A stretch of 11,332 bases of DNA from JBEGQX01 sp041180805 (GTDB taxonomy: Bacteria > Planctomycetota > Planctomycetia > Gemmatales > Gemmataceae). The notes beneath the pieces were generated by a model that made no database searches, was not told where the DNA came from, and worked only from the letters and a program-made list of their open reading frames with translations. The stretch is taken from NCBI GenBank assembly GCA_041180805.1, contig JBEGQX010000229.1, forward strand, positions 1-11,332. Reading direction: 5' to 3'. How positions within the stretch are numbered: position 1 is the stretch's first letter; each line of letters opens with the position of its first letter. Positions 1-7,255 of this stretch are shown one piece after another. The translations under genes were made by a program, and so were the position numbers.

Positions 1-2034
1 TTGAGTAAAAATCTAGAACCCTTAGAAATCAATTTTCAGGAATGGTTCGATGGCAAAATTGAACCCGAATTAAAAAATGAACTGCTTTCATTTTGGCATA
101 GGGCCCATGGCGACCAGGAAAAAGCGCTATCCGCGGCAAGGGAATCCAAAAATCAGGATTTAGTTTTTAACCTGCTCATGGAGCAGGGCAAATGGAAGGC
201 GGTTTTAGATCAGGGGCATTTTGCCGAGATGATTTCCCCCGCAAAAATTGGATTTCGTATCGCTTTGGCGCGATTACTCTTTGATTCAAAAAATCAGGAA
301 CTGGCTTTTGAGGAATTATCCGATTTTGCACAATCAGCAATCAAGGATGCAAAAGTTGAAACAGCAAATCAGGTATTTCAATCCGCAAAAATCGCGCTGT
401 TGAATGGTTATCTTGAAAACGGCATCACTTGGATGGATGAGTCACGAAACAAACTGATGGCGATGGAAATATTTGGATCCAGATTTGACTTTTCCGGGGC
501 AAAAAAGGTTTTGGATGCTTCAAAGAATTCCAAGGAATTTCCCGTCATGGAAATTCAGGCTGCGAGATCTCTCTACAGTCTGGGTAAAAAAGATGAATCC
601 TTGAAAATTCTTGAGAAATATGAATCTCAGCTTTCTGAAAAAGCAGAAGGGGATTGGCCATTAAGATTGGTGCAAACCTGGAAAGCCCTGAAAAATAAAT
701 CCAAGGCAATGAATATTGCTGCAATTTATCTAGAGAAAACTGAACATCGAGAGGCTTCGGGGAGGGTCTTAAAATACCTCTTTGATGAGGATTCATCTTT
801 CATGGAATCCATCCTTGCGTATCGATGGAAAACCAAACCAGAGCGCAAAACTTCTCAAACACTCGAGGAACTTGAAACCCTTTTAAAAAAAGACACACCC
901 AAGGAGCAAGTTCTTATTCTTGTGGATGAACTAGAAGATTATTCAAAAACCGTAACACAATCCGAAAACCTTATACTTAGAAAAACCCTGACCCGGTTGT
1001 GTCAGTTATATTCCCTTGAAGAAAAATTAGGCCTTCTGGCCACATCCCACGACAAGGCTGAAACATGGAACGCTTTTGGGGAAGAGTTATTGAAAGCTAA
1101 AAAATTCAGTGAAGCCTCCAAAGCATTTCAGAAGGCTTGGGAAAAATCACGCTCTTCAGCAATTTACGCATACATGACCGGAAAAGCCCTTGAATTATCA
1201 GGAGACAACAAATCTTCCACAGAGTGGTACGATAAATCTTTTTGGATTCCCTTGGGTGATGATCAGGCGAGAACGGATTTTGCAATAGCATTGGCTAAAG
1301 CCTCTTATATCGACGAGGCATTAAGACAATACACCCTTATCAGCCTGACTGGCGAACCTGGTTCTTATTATGTCGGTTCCGCATTCAGATCCCTTGCATG
1401 GAAATCGATTCAGAAAAAAGAATTTGGAAAAGGTGCACTTGGCTATGAAAAAGCAATGATAAGGTGTATGACGCCTTATGTATCTTTCACCCAAAGCAGC
1501 GCCTATGTTTCTGTTCCCGCCTTGGCAGCCAGATTAAGGGCCAGGGAAGCATGTGAATTGAACGATTTCAAAAACTGTGAAACGTGGATCAAGAGAGGGC
1601 AGGAAATTCTACCCGGGGAAGTGGAACTTCCTATTCTGCTATACGCTGCTTTGATGGCAAAAAACCAAAAAAACTTGGCGGATTCAACGTTCCAAGTATG
1701 CAAAAAATCTCTTGATGATTTGATTTCCCAATATCCAGATTGCGCCTGGGCACGAAATTCTGCCGCTTGGCTATCCGCATGTTGCAAAACGGAACTTGAT
1801 TGGGGGTTCCAAAACGCACAAAAAGCGGTTTTGTTGGATTCTGAAAACGCCGCTCACCAAGACACACTTGCAGAAGTTTATTTTCAATTGGGAAAAAAAA
1901 CTGAAGCCTTGGAAGCCCAAAAAAAAGCTGTGAAACTTGCCCCAAACAAAACTTACTACCAAAAACAGCTAAAAAGAATTCAGGAAGGAAACCCTAACGC
2001 TGAGCGACCCGAGGAGAATGAAGAGGATGATTAA
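1..2034 (+). CDS. TPR-repeat protein, 5' end probably truncated
   Basis: The reading frame is open from the first base. The window begins with a TTG that could be a start, but no upstream sequence is visible, so I treat the 5' end as unresolved. At least 677 residues are encoded, rich in Lys, Glu and Ala with an alpha-helical look. The clearest tetratricopeptide repeats lie near residues 353-420 (ETWNAFGEELL, then KFSEASKAFQKAW) and at the C-terminus, near 617-650 (HQDTLAEVYFQLGKKTEAL, then KAVKLAP). The middle contains degenerate helical pairs. No signal peptide or membrane segment is seen in the visible part; an N-terminal anchor could lie outside the window. TPR proteins are protein-interaction scaffolds and the partner here cannot be told. 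The C-terminus (PNAERPEENEEDD) is acidic. The stop overlaps the tsaE start, so the two genes are likely co-transcribed and translationally coupled. Confidence 0.85.
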   Translation: MSKNLEPLEINFQEWFDGKIEPELKNELLSFWHRAHGDQEKALSAARESKNQDLVFNLLMEQGKWKAVLDQGHFAEMISPAKIGFRIALARLLFDSKNQELAFEELSDFAQSAIKDAKVETANQVFQSAKIALLNGYLENGITWMDESRNKLMAMEIFGSRFDFSGAKKVLDASKNSKEFPVMEIQAARSLYSLGKKDESLKILEKYESQLSEKAEGDWPLRLVQTWKALKNKSKAMNIAAIYLEKTEHREASGRVLKYLFDEDSSFMESILAYRWKTKPERKTSQTLEELETLLKKDTPKEQVLILVDELEDYSKTVTQSENLILRKTLTRLCQLYSLEEKLGLLATSHDKAETWNAFGEELLKAKKFSEASKAFQKAWEKSRSSAIYAYMTGKALELSGDNKSSTEWYDKSFWIPLGDDQARTDFAIALAKASYIDEALRQYTLISLTGEPGSYYVGSAFRSLAWKSIQKKEFGKGALGYEKAMIRCMTPYVSFTQSSAYVSVPALAARLRAREACELNDFKNCETWIKRGQEILPGEVELPILLYAALMAKNQKNLADSTFQVCKKSLDDLISQYPDCAWARNSAAWLSACCKTELDWGFQNAQKAVLLDSENAAHQDTLAEVYFQLGKKTEALEAQKKAVKLAPNKTYYQKQLKRIQEGNPNAERPEENEEDD

Positions 2035-2521
2035 TCCTTTGGGGGAGGATTTTGGAATTCAGGTTATTTGGGATATATCTTCGCTGACTGATTTAAAAGG
2101 TTTTGCCAAAAGACTTGCAACCGTTTGCTTTCCGGGTCTTTTCCTGGGGCTAAAAGGTGAGTTAGGCAGTGGAAAAACAACCTTCACAAAAATGCTACTA
2201 GAAGAACTGGAATGCCCTAACCCGGAATTCGTAACCAGCCCAACCTTTGTATTCATGCAAGAATATCCAGCCAGAATTCCAGTTTCTCACTTCGATCTTT
2301 ATCGCCTGAAGGATTCCATGGAATTTGAATCCATGGGTGGGATGGAGCTGTTTGCGCCAGAAACCATTTCGATTGTTGAATGGCCCGAAAGGTTAAATGG
2401 GCTTTTACCCGTAAACCGGATTGAACTTTATTTTGAGACTAAAAATTCAAACGCCCGGAAAATAACCATTACCGGCCATGGCTTGGCTTCAACCATTGTT
2501 CAAACCAAATTAATGCCTTGA
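2027..2521 (+). CDS. tsaE: TsaE, ATPase subunit of the tRNA t6A threonylcarbamoyltransferase complex
   Basis: TsaE is the small P-loop ATPase that, with TsaB and TsaD, supports transfer of threonylcarbamoyl to A37 of ANN-decoding tRNAs in the cytoplasm. The product is about 164 residues, close to the usual length. It has Walker A GELGSGKT (residues 44-51), the switch-like VTSPTF (69-74), HFDLYRL (88-94) and VEWPER (117-122), all characteristic of this family. Two in-frame ATGs compete, at 2018 and 2027. I prefer 2027 because GAGGAG at 2011-2016 is about 10 nt upstream of it but only 1 nt from the 2018 ATG. Starting at 2027 the gene overlaps the TPR stop by 8 nt (ATGATTAA). tsaB and tsaD are not in the window. 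Confidence 0.95.
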   Translation: MINPLGEDFGIQVIWDISSLTDLKGFAKRLATVCFPGLFLGLKGELGSGKTTFTKMLLEELECPNPEFVTSPTFVFMQEYPARIPVSHFDLYRLKDSMEFESMGGMELFAPETISIVEWPERLNGLLPVNRIELYFETKNSNARKITITGHGLASTIVQTKLMP

Positions 2522-2545
2522 TTTATTCCACACACCTTCCTCTGG

Positions 2546-2581
2546 TTGACACCTGTAAACATAAAAAGGTACTCTTTACAG
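2546..2581 (+). promoter_or_regulatory. Possible promoter with embedded inverted repeat
   Basis: A perfect -35 hexamer TTGACA (2546-2551) is followed after 18 nt by a poor -10, TACTCT (2570-2575, 3 of 6). An inverted repeat CTGTAAA (2553-2559) and TTTACAG (2575-2581), with a 15-nt spacer, straddles this spacer and the -10, where a repressor would sit. The half-sites resemble the TTGTAAAC / GTTTACAA arms of BirA biotin operators, but spacing and flanks do not match the E. coli operator as I remember it. The element lies in the 87-nt gap between tsaE and the membrane-protein gene that starts the run toward bioB. Function is inferred only. Confidence 0.3.
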
Positions 2582-2608
2582 ATTGTGATCTTCCGGAAAG
2601 AAGGATTT

Positions 2609-3319
2609 ATGCATTTTTTAGAACCAGAAATAATCAATGAAATATCGGGACTATCCATGGTATCCCTTTTGGCATTGAGTCTTGCCGGAATAGTTTTATG
2701 GCTGGCTGGTTATGCAAGCCATAAGTTTTGGGTGGTATTTTTGTCCACTTTATTAGCGGGTGCATTTGGATTTGAAAAAGGCCCTGATATGGGGATCCAA
2801 GGCCTGCTAGCGGCTTTACTTTTTGGACTTTCAGCTGGGATCCTATCTCTTTCTGTAATTCGAGTTGTTGTATTTTTGTTCGGTGGATCTGTTGGAGTGG
2901 TTCTTACGCAGTTAATTTTCCCAAACTTAGATGCAAGTGTTCCTGTTTTTCTCTCCGCGGGAATTACAGCACTATTGCTTTATCCATTTTGGTTTACAGC
3001 TTTCTCCAGTTTGCTGGGAAGCGTTATTACCTGCCATGGTTTATTAGCATTGAGTTTTAAAATGAAATGGTTTGACTCACCAAGTTGGCTCGAAAAGCAA
3101 CCTGGTCTGGCAGATGCTTTATGCCTGGGAATGGTATTGATTGGCACAATCATTCAATATTTCATAAATAGATATTTTCAAAAAATTGCCTGGCGAAGAA
3201 AAAAAGACCAGGAAAGATTTCTTCATCAACAGGAATCTATGGAGTATTCGCGATCAGGTATGCTTGGATGGATGAAAAATCCTTGGAAAAACCAAAATTT
3301 ACCATACCAAGGTTATTAA
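2609..3319 (+). CDS. Multi-pass membrane protein of unknown function
   Basis: The predicted protein is 236 residues with about seven hydrophobic helices, roughly at residues 14-34, 38-55, 62-82, 84-104, 111-131, 132-150 and 168-187. A basic, presumably cytoplasmic tail follows (IAWRRKKDQERF from about 193) and ends with WMKNPWKNQNLPYQGY. The start is the ATG at 2609, preceded by AAAGAAGGA; an in-frame TTG at 2546 would add 21 non-hydrophobic residues and overlaps the possible promoter, so I rejected it. The closely packed small-residue helices (GAFGF, GLSAGI, FGGSVGVV) vaguely recall TMEM198/DUF4203-like proteins, but I do not recognise the family with confidence. Only 2 nt separate it from the next gene, so the two are almost certainly in one operon. 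No catalytic motif is evident. Confidence 0.75.
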   Translation: MHFLEPEIINEISGLSMVSLLALSLAGIVLWLAGYASHKFWVVFLSTLLAGAFGFEKGPDMGIQGLLAALLFGLSAGILSLSVIRVVVFLFGGSVGVVLTQLIFPNLDASVPVFLSAGITALLLYPFWFTAFSSLLGSVITCHGLLALSFKMKWFDSPSWLEKQPGLADALCLGMVLIGTIIQYFINRYFQKIAWRRKKDQERFLHQQESMEYSRSGMLGWMKNPWKNQNLPYQGY

Positions 3320-3321
3320 CT

Positions 3322-3507
3322 ATGAAACGCAAATTGATTTATTCCCTGTTTTTATTTCTGCTGGCAACCAACATTTCTTTTGCCCAGCAACCTTCGCAGG
3401 ACGCTGCCGGAGAATTAGGATTAAATAAAATTCTTTCCGGCATCGTTGCATTTTTAAGTACTGTAGCGGTCCTTTTGGTAATTTGCATGCCAAGTCGCAA
3501 AAATTGA
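3322..3507 (+). CDS. Small secreted or membrane-anchored protein, 61 aa
   Basis: This is a 61-residue protein. A signal peptide occupies residues 1-21 (basic MKRK, hydrophobic YSLFLFLLATNISFA, likely cleavage before QQ). A short polar linker follows (QQPSQDAAGELGLN), then a second hydrophobic helix (about 37-56) and a tiny basic end, CMPSRKN. It could be a two-helix hairpin, or a cleaved protein held by one C-terminal helix. The start at 3322 is supported by AAGG (3309-3312) and by position, 2 nt after the preceding stop. The same frame is open back to 3268 inside the upstream gene, but starting there would bury the signal peptide. I do not recognise the family. Its pairing with the membrane protein suggests they act together at the membrane; this is inference. 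Confidence 0.7.
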   Translation: MKRKLIYSLFLFLLATNISFAQQPSQDAAGELGLNKILSGIVAFLSTVAVLLVICMPSRKN

Positions 3508-3516
3508 CCATATAAT
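3487..3516 (+). promoter_or_regulatory. Probable promoter of bioB
   Basis: A perfect -10 hexamer TATAAT (3511-3516) lies 3 nt after the stop of the small-protein gene. It is preceded after an 18-nt spacer by ATGCCA (3487-3492; 4 of 6 to TTGACA). Transcription would begin near 3523, giving a leader of about 30 nt before the bioB start with GGAG at 3541-3544. bioB-bioF could therefore be expressed independently of the membrane-protein genes upstream, as well as by read-through. The -35 is weak, so confidence is moderate. Confidence 0.45.
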
Positions 3517-3552
3517 GCACATTGGTCCAAGCTTTTTCATGGAGTGATAAAA

Positions 3553-4641
3553 ATGAAATTTAAGTGTGCTTCAGATATTTTGGCTGTTTCCGAACGAATC
3601 ATTTCCGGCAGTGAAATTACCAGGGAAGAAGCAACTGAATTATTCCAGTTAAAAGGCGATCTACTTTACGATCTCTTTTATGCGGCCAACAAGGTTCGCA
3701 GGCATTTTCATGGCAATAAGGTTACGTTTTGCAGCATACTTCCTGCGAAATTTGGCAAATGTAGCGAAGATTGCAGCTTCTGCGCTCAAAGCGCTCACTA
3801 CGACACCGGAGCACAACCTTATTCCATGATGGATGCGGGGGATGTTGGAAAAGCCTGTGAACATGCTCGTGAAAATGGTGCAAGCGCATTTGGAATTGTA
3901 AACAGCGGCAGGGGCCCCAATAAAAAAGAATGGCCCAAGATTATCGAGGCAATCGAAGAAATGAAAAAGGTGGATGGCATCTGCCATTGCGCAACCCTTG
4001 GCACGCTTACCGAGGAACAAGCTAGAGATCTTAAAGCTGTGGGAATTAGGCGCATCAACCACAACTTGGAAACTTCAAAGGAATTCTATCCAAAAGTTGT
4101 TACAACCCATACCTGGCAAGAACGTGTTGACACCGTGAGGCTTGCTCAAAAAGTCGGCTTGGAGGCTTGTTCCGGATGTATTTTTGGAATGGGTGAATCG
4201 ATTGAAGACCGCGTAAGCGTGGCATTCAGCCTCAAAGAGCTGAACCCGCATGTTGTTCCAATCAACTTCCTTCATCCAATCGCAGGCACTCCACTAGAAA
4301 ACCAGCCAAAGCTTCGCCCGATGGAAATCCTAAAGATCATCGCGGTCATGCGACTCATCCTGCCCAAACAGGATTTAAAAGTAGCCGGAGGACGTGAAAA
4401 GAATCTTCGGGATCTGCAAAGCTGGATTTTCTATGTAGGCGGCACTAGTGGGCTGATAGGAAATTACCTTTCAACCTACGGAAGGCCAAACAACGAAGAC
4501 CTTCAAATGATCCAGGACTTGGAATTGGAATGGAAAGATGACCGTGTTGGATCAGTGGACGAAAATGTCCCCCCACCAGAGGCCACTGTTTCCCCCAAGG
4601 CAGCCAATGGATTGTACTCCCTTCCTTTGGCAAGTGTTTAG
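3553..4641 (+). CDS. bioB: Biotin synthase BioB, radical SAM enzyme (possible type II auxiliary cluster)
   Basis: BioB inserts sulfur into dethiobiotin to form biotin, the last step of the pathway, in the cytoplasm. The 362-residue protein carries the radical-SAM motif CSEDCSFC (Cys70, 74, 77), the GMGE motif (212-215), TLGTL, NHNLETS and AGGRE. Of the E. coli auxiliary-cluster ligands, the equivalents of Cys128 (Cys146), Cys188 (Cys206) and Arg260 (Arg281) are present. The position of Cys97 is Gly114 (SAFGIVNSGRGP). Extra cysteines lie at 60 (FCSIL, 10 residues before the motif), 144 and 209. This resembles BioBs of many anaerobes rather than the E. coli type. I chose the ATG at 3553 because GGAG (3541-3544) is 8 nt upstream; an in-frame GTG at 3544 overlaps that site. 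The C-terminal tail from about 335 is low-complexity. bioF follows after 20 nt. Confidence 0.96.
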   Translation: MKFKCASDILAVSERIISGSEITREEATELFQLKGDLLYDLFYAANKVRRHFHGNKVTFCSILPAKFGKCSEDCSFCAQSAHYDTGAQPYSMMDAGDVGKACEHARENGASAFGIVNSGRGPNKKEWPKIIEAIEEMKKVDGICHCATLGTLTEEQARDLKAVGIRRINHNLETSKEFYPKVVTTHTWQERVDTVRLAQKVGLEACSGCIFGMGESIEDRVSVAFSLKELNPHVVPINFLHPIAGTPLENQPKLRPMEILKIIAVMRLILPKQDLKVAGGREKNLRDLQSWIFYVGGTSGLIGNYLSTYGRPNNEDLQMIQDLELEWKDDRVGSVDENVPPPEATVSPKAANGLYSLPLASV

Positions 4642-4661
4642 CATTGGAATTATCCCAAAAT

Positions 4662-5840
4662 ATGTCCATGGATTGGGTCCGGGAAGAACTTGATTTGATT
4701 GCGCAATCAGGTTTAATCCGGAAAAGAAAAGCCCTGCACAGACCAAACCCAGGAACGCTTAATTATCGCGGCATAGACATTATTGATTTCGGATCCAATG
4801 ATTATCTTGGGCTAGGGAAACACCCAAAAATAATTGCGGCCGCATGCTCCGCCATCAAAAAGTATGGCGCTGGTTCATCAGCATCGCCATTGGTTACAGG
4901 TTATTTTCATCTGCATAAGTCTCTGGAAAAAGCACTTTCAAATTGGACCGCCACTGAAGATGCGATAGTTTTCCCGAGTGGCTTTCAAGCCAATCATGGA
5001 ATTTTGTCCGCTCTTATCAAACCCAAAGACCATATTTTTTGCGATGAACTCAACCACGCAAGCCTGATTGATGGCTGCCGTCAATCACGCGCAAAAATCA
5101 CCAATTACCGCCACAACGACTTGGATTGCCTTGAATCAAGAATACTACGTTCCACAGACAATCGCGGCAGGAAATGGATCGTCACAGATTCCGTTTTCAG
5201 CATGGATGGAGACATCTGCAAACTGGATGGCCTTGCGGAATTAGCTAAAAGACACAATGCTTTCATTATTCTTGATGAAGCACATGCCACAGGGGTTTTG
5301 GGGCCAACTGGCAAAGGATTGTCGGAAGAATTTGCCATCAATAACCCCGATTGGCAAAACCTGATTTTAAAAATTGGTACCTTCAGCAAGGCGCTGGCTT
5401 CGCAGGGTGGTTTCGCTTGCGGAAACAAACAAATCATCCAGCTAATAAAAAACAAAGCCAGAAGCTATATGTTTTCCACAAGCCTGAATCCCGGATCAGC
5501 CGGTGCGGCACTTGAGGCCATCCGGATTATAAAATCAGAACCAGAAATTAGAACAGGCCTCAACAAAGTCATTCTTACATTTTTAAAAAAAATCCCAGTG
5601 CCTTTCAGGGTTCCCCCCGATCACCGAACCCCAATAATCCCATTAATTCTCAAGGATGCAAAATTAACCATGCGGGCATCCAGAAAACTACTTGATTTGG
5701 GTTATTTGGTTCCTGGAATTAGGCCTCCGTCCGTACCTTACGCCACTTCACGCCTCAGAATATCATTAAAAAATGGATTAACAGAGAAACAGCTTAATAA
5801 TTTCACCCAGGCTTTAGCTGAAACAATCAGTGACTTGTAG
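4662..5840 (+). CDS. bioF: 8-amino-7-oxononanoate synthase (BioF), PLP-dependent
   Basis: BioF is the PLP-dependent alpha-oxoamine synthase that condenses pimeloyl-ACP or pimeloyl-CoA with alanine, the first committed step of biotin ring assembly. The 392-residue length is typical. Visible motifs are DFGSNDYLGL (42-51), SPLVTG (75-80), the ring-stacking histidine in ELNHASLIDG (His132), LDEAHATGVLG (Asp205 and His208 binding PLP), the Schiff-base lysine in GTFSKALASQGG (Lys243), and the C-terminal GIRPPSVPYATSRLRISL. The start is uncertain. The ATG at 4662 aligns with the usual BioF N-terminus but has only a weak GGAA upstream; ATG 4668 and TTG 4644 are alternatives. Glycine C-acetyltransferase or another oxoamine synthase is the main alternative, but bioB 20 nt upstream favours BioF. 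Its 3' end overlaps the convergent FHA gene by 14 nt. bioA, bioD and bioC are not in view. Confidence 0.92.
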   Translation: MSMDWVREELDLIAQSGLIRKRKALHRPNPGTLNYRGIDIIDFGSNDYLGLGKHPKIIAAACSAIKKYGAGSSASPLVTGYFHLHKSLEKALSNWTATEDAIVFPSGFQANHGILSALIKPKDHIFCDELNHASLIDGCRQSRAKITNYRHNDLDCLESRILRSTDNRGRKWIVTDSVFSMDGDICKLDGLAELAKRHNAFIILDEAHATGVLGPTGKGLSEEFAINNPDWQNLILKIGTFSKALASQGGFACGNKQIIQLIKNKARSYMFSTSLNPGSAGAALEAIRIIKSEPEIRTGLNKVILTFLKKIPVPFRVPPDHRTPIIPLILKDAKLTMRASRKLLDLGYLVPGIRPPSVPYATSRLRISLKNGLTEKQLNNFTQALAETISDL

Positions 5841-6273
5841 GGTAAACATCTGGAAGATCGTTGGGGTGTGCGGCATCCCTTGGAATTATTTTTTCTGAAT
5901 CTGAGTTCTGGTTTTCAATCACATCTTCAATGTCGTTTGCGGAAATTTGAACAGTGCAGCCATAGTTTTTGGCCTGTCCGCCATTGGGACTTACTTTCAT
6001 GGAAACCTTAAATGGAATGTTGGCAATGCTAAGATTATCATTTTCACCAAGAGTTGCCCTACGAATGCGCATCCCATTTACACGAGTACCGTTGGTGCTG
6101 CCCAAATCACGAATATGAATTTTGTTTCCACTATTCACAATTACACAGTGCAGCTTGGAAACCGATTTGCTATCCAACCGCAGGTCGCAATCTTCTTTGC
6201 GACCTACCAGGATAAAATCCTTGCTAAGATCAATTGGGTTCCCTCCCTCCAATGGCACTAATCGAATTTTCAT
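5827..6273 (-). CDS. Small FHA-domain protein
   Basis: The product is 148 residues. A forkhead-associated (FHA) phosphothreonine-binding domain spans roughly residues 1-92. Its core motifs are all present: VGRKEDCDLRL (Gly24-Arg25), SVSKLHC (Ser39, His42), RDLGSTNGTRVNG (55-67), and a final beta-strand region LSIANIPFKVSM. The remaining ~55 residues form a polar, Asn/Asp-rich tail without an obvious domain, so this is a stand-alone reader rather than an FHA fusion. FHA proteins recruit substrates or partners of Ser/Thr kinases; no kinase or phosphatase gene is in the window. The start at 6273 is preceded by AAGGGGG very close to the ATG. It has its own leader and promoter in the 160-nt gap upstream. 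The stop lies inside the 3' end of bioF on the other strand. Confidence 0.93.
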   Translation of the reverse strand: MKIRLVPLEGGNPIDLSKDFILVGRKEDCDLRLDSKSVSKLHCVIVNSGNKIHIRDLGSTNGTRVNGMRIRRATLGENDNLSIANIPFKVSMKVSPNGGQAKNYGCTVQISANDIEDVIENQNSDSEKIIPRDAAHPNDLPDVYPTSH

Positions 6274-6307
6274 AACCCCCTTGATGCAATCTGTAAATTG
6301 ATGCTTT

Positions 6308-6335
6308 TTTATAACTTTCTGAACATGGTTTGCAA
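6308..6335 (-). promoter_or_regulatory. Probable promoter of the FHA gene
   Basis: Reading the minus strand, TTGCAA (6330-6335, 4 of 6 to TTGACA) is followed after 16 nt by TATAAA (6308-6313, 5 of 6 to TATAAT). Transcription would start near 6301, leaving a leader of about 28 nt to the start codon at 6273. It is the best match in the 160-nt gap between the methyltransferase stop and the FHA start. A 7-nt direct repeat TTGATGC (6281-6287 and 6298-6304 on the + strand) lies in the leader and start region. Confidence 0.4.
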
Positions 6336-6433
6336 TTCTATTTCATCAAAAATGCAATTGAATTGTAATAGCAACCACTATTCATCACCCTATTTTCGCA
6401 CTTATCGGCACAACTAAACCCAACCTTCACCCC

Positions 6434-7255
6434 TTAAGGCCTTTTGGCGTTTATAATAAATCCATGAGCTTTTACGCTTTTGAAGAATTTTGGTGCTAGA
6501 TCATCCTGATTCATTTCAAACAACGGTTTTATCACTTCAATTTGGAACCCCACAAGCTTTAACAGTTTTGAAATTTCCCGATATGAAAACAAATGAAGCG
6601 TAAGCCCATGAATAGCGCCATGTGTTGGCATTAATTTGTTTCCAAAACCCGGCACTCCCACCAAACGTTTCATTAAATCAGCAACAACCCAAATAATGCC
6701 ACCTTGCCCCCGGCATGCAGACCACAAGTTGTGCACATGTAATACAAGGGTTCCACCAGGTTTAAGAACCCTGAAAACCTCCTGTAGCATCACAAGGCGA
6801 TCCTTAGAATCGAGCATCATGCCAAAACTACTAAATAGGCAGGCTACGTATTCAAACACCTGATCTTTAAGAAATGAAAGATCAAGCATGTTTGCTCTTA
6901 TGATCCCTGAAGCGGGGTCATTTCCAGCTTTTTTTTGAAATTCATCCAGCATAGGGTCCGAAAGATCAATTCCAATTGTACGATAGCCCAAAGGTGAAAT
7001 TCGCCTTGCCAATCTTCCCGTCCCACAACCCAGATCCAGAGTTAATCCTGGCTTATCACAGTGGGTTAAGAAAAAATCCAAGTCTTGTGAGAGTAAAGGG
7101 GTGCCATTTAGAGAATGGTCATAATTTTTAGCGACAGATTCACTGGAGATATATTCCCATTGGGTTCTTGCCACCCCCTTGGGCAGTTTCCAATCAGAAA
7201 TTAAACGAGGAGGCTTTCGAAAAGCCTCCCCATCGTTTGTTTTTTCAAGGCTCAC
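6434..7255 (-). CDS. Class I SAM-dependent methyltransferase
   Basis: The 273-residue protein has a Rossmann-fold methyltransferase core: motif I LDLGCGTGR (73-81) binds SAM, GIDLSDPML (95-103) is the post-motif II acidic loop, ANMLDLSFL (121-129) precedes motif IV, and VFRVLKPGGTLVLHVHN (160-176) is the usual post-core strand. This is the UbiE/methyltransferase-11-type layout. The N-terminal ~30 residues and the C-terminal region beyond 180 should set the substrate, which I cannot identify. The start is a GTG at 7255 overlapping the TGA of the HEAT gene (GTGA, 4 nt). There is no good Shine-Dalgarno and the next in-frame Met is far inside the fold, so translational coupling is likely. No terminator is evident after the stop. 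Confidence 0.9.
   Translation of the reverse strand: MSLEKTNDGEAFRKPPRLISDWKLPKGVARTQWEYISSESVAKNYDHSLNGTPLLSQDLDFFLTHCDKPGLTLDLGCGTGRLARRISPLGYRTIGIDLSDPMLDEFQKKAGNDPASGIIRANMLDLSFLKDQVFEYVACLFSSFGMMLDSKDRLVMLQEVFRVLKPGGTLVLHVHNLWSACRGQGGIIWVVADLMKRLVGVPGFGNKLMPTHGAIHGLTLHLFSYREISKLLKLVGFQIEVIKPLFEMNQDDLAPKFFKSVKAHGFIINAKRP

Noticed and set aside
3268..3321. N-terminal extension of the small secreted protein into the upstream gene
   Set aside because: It would overlap the membrane protein gene by 52 nt and place 18 polar residues before a clear signal peptide.
3661..4062. Minus-strand open frame (133 codons) opposite bioB
   Set aside because: Antisense to highly conserved BioB sequence with no independent coding evidence.
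6281..6304. Direct repeat TTGATGC spaced 17 nt in the FHA leader, considered as a regulator site
   Set aside because: Seven bases repeated once in an AT-rich stretch is expected by chance, and it lies downstream of the predicted promoter without other support.
6432..6443. Overlapping short palindromes CCTTAAGG and AAGGCCTT at the methyltransferase stop, considered as a terminator
   Set aside because: Arms are only 4 nt without a loop or T tract on the minus strand; this is not a credible Rho-independent terminator.
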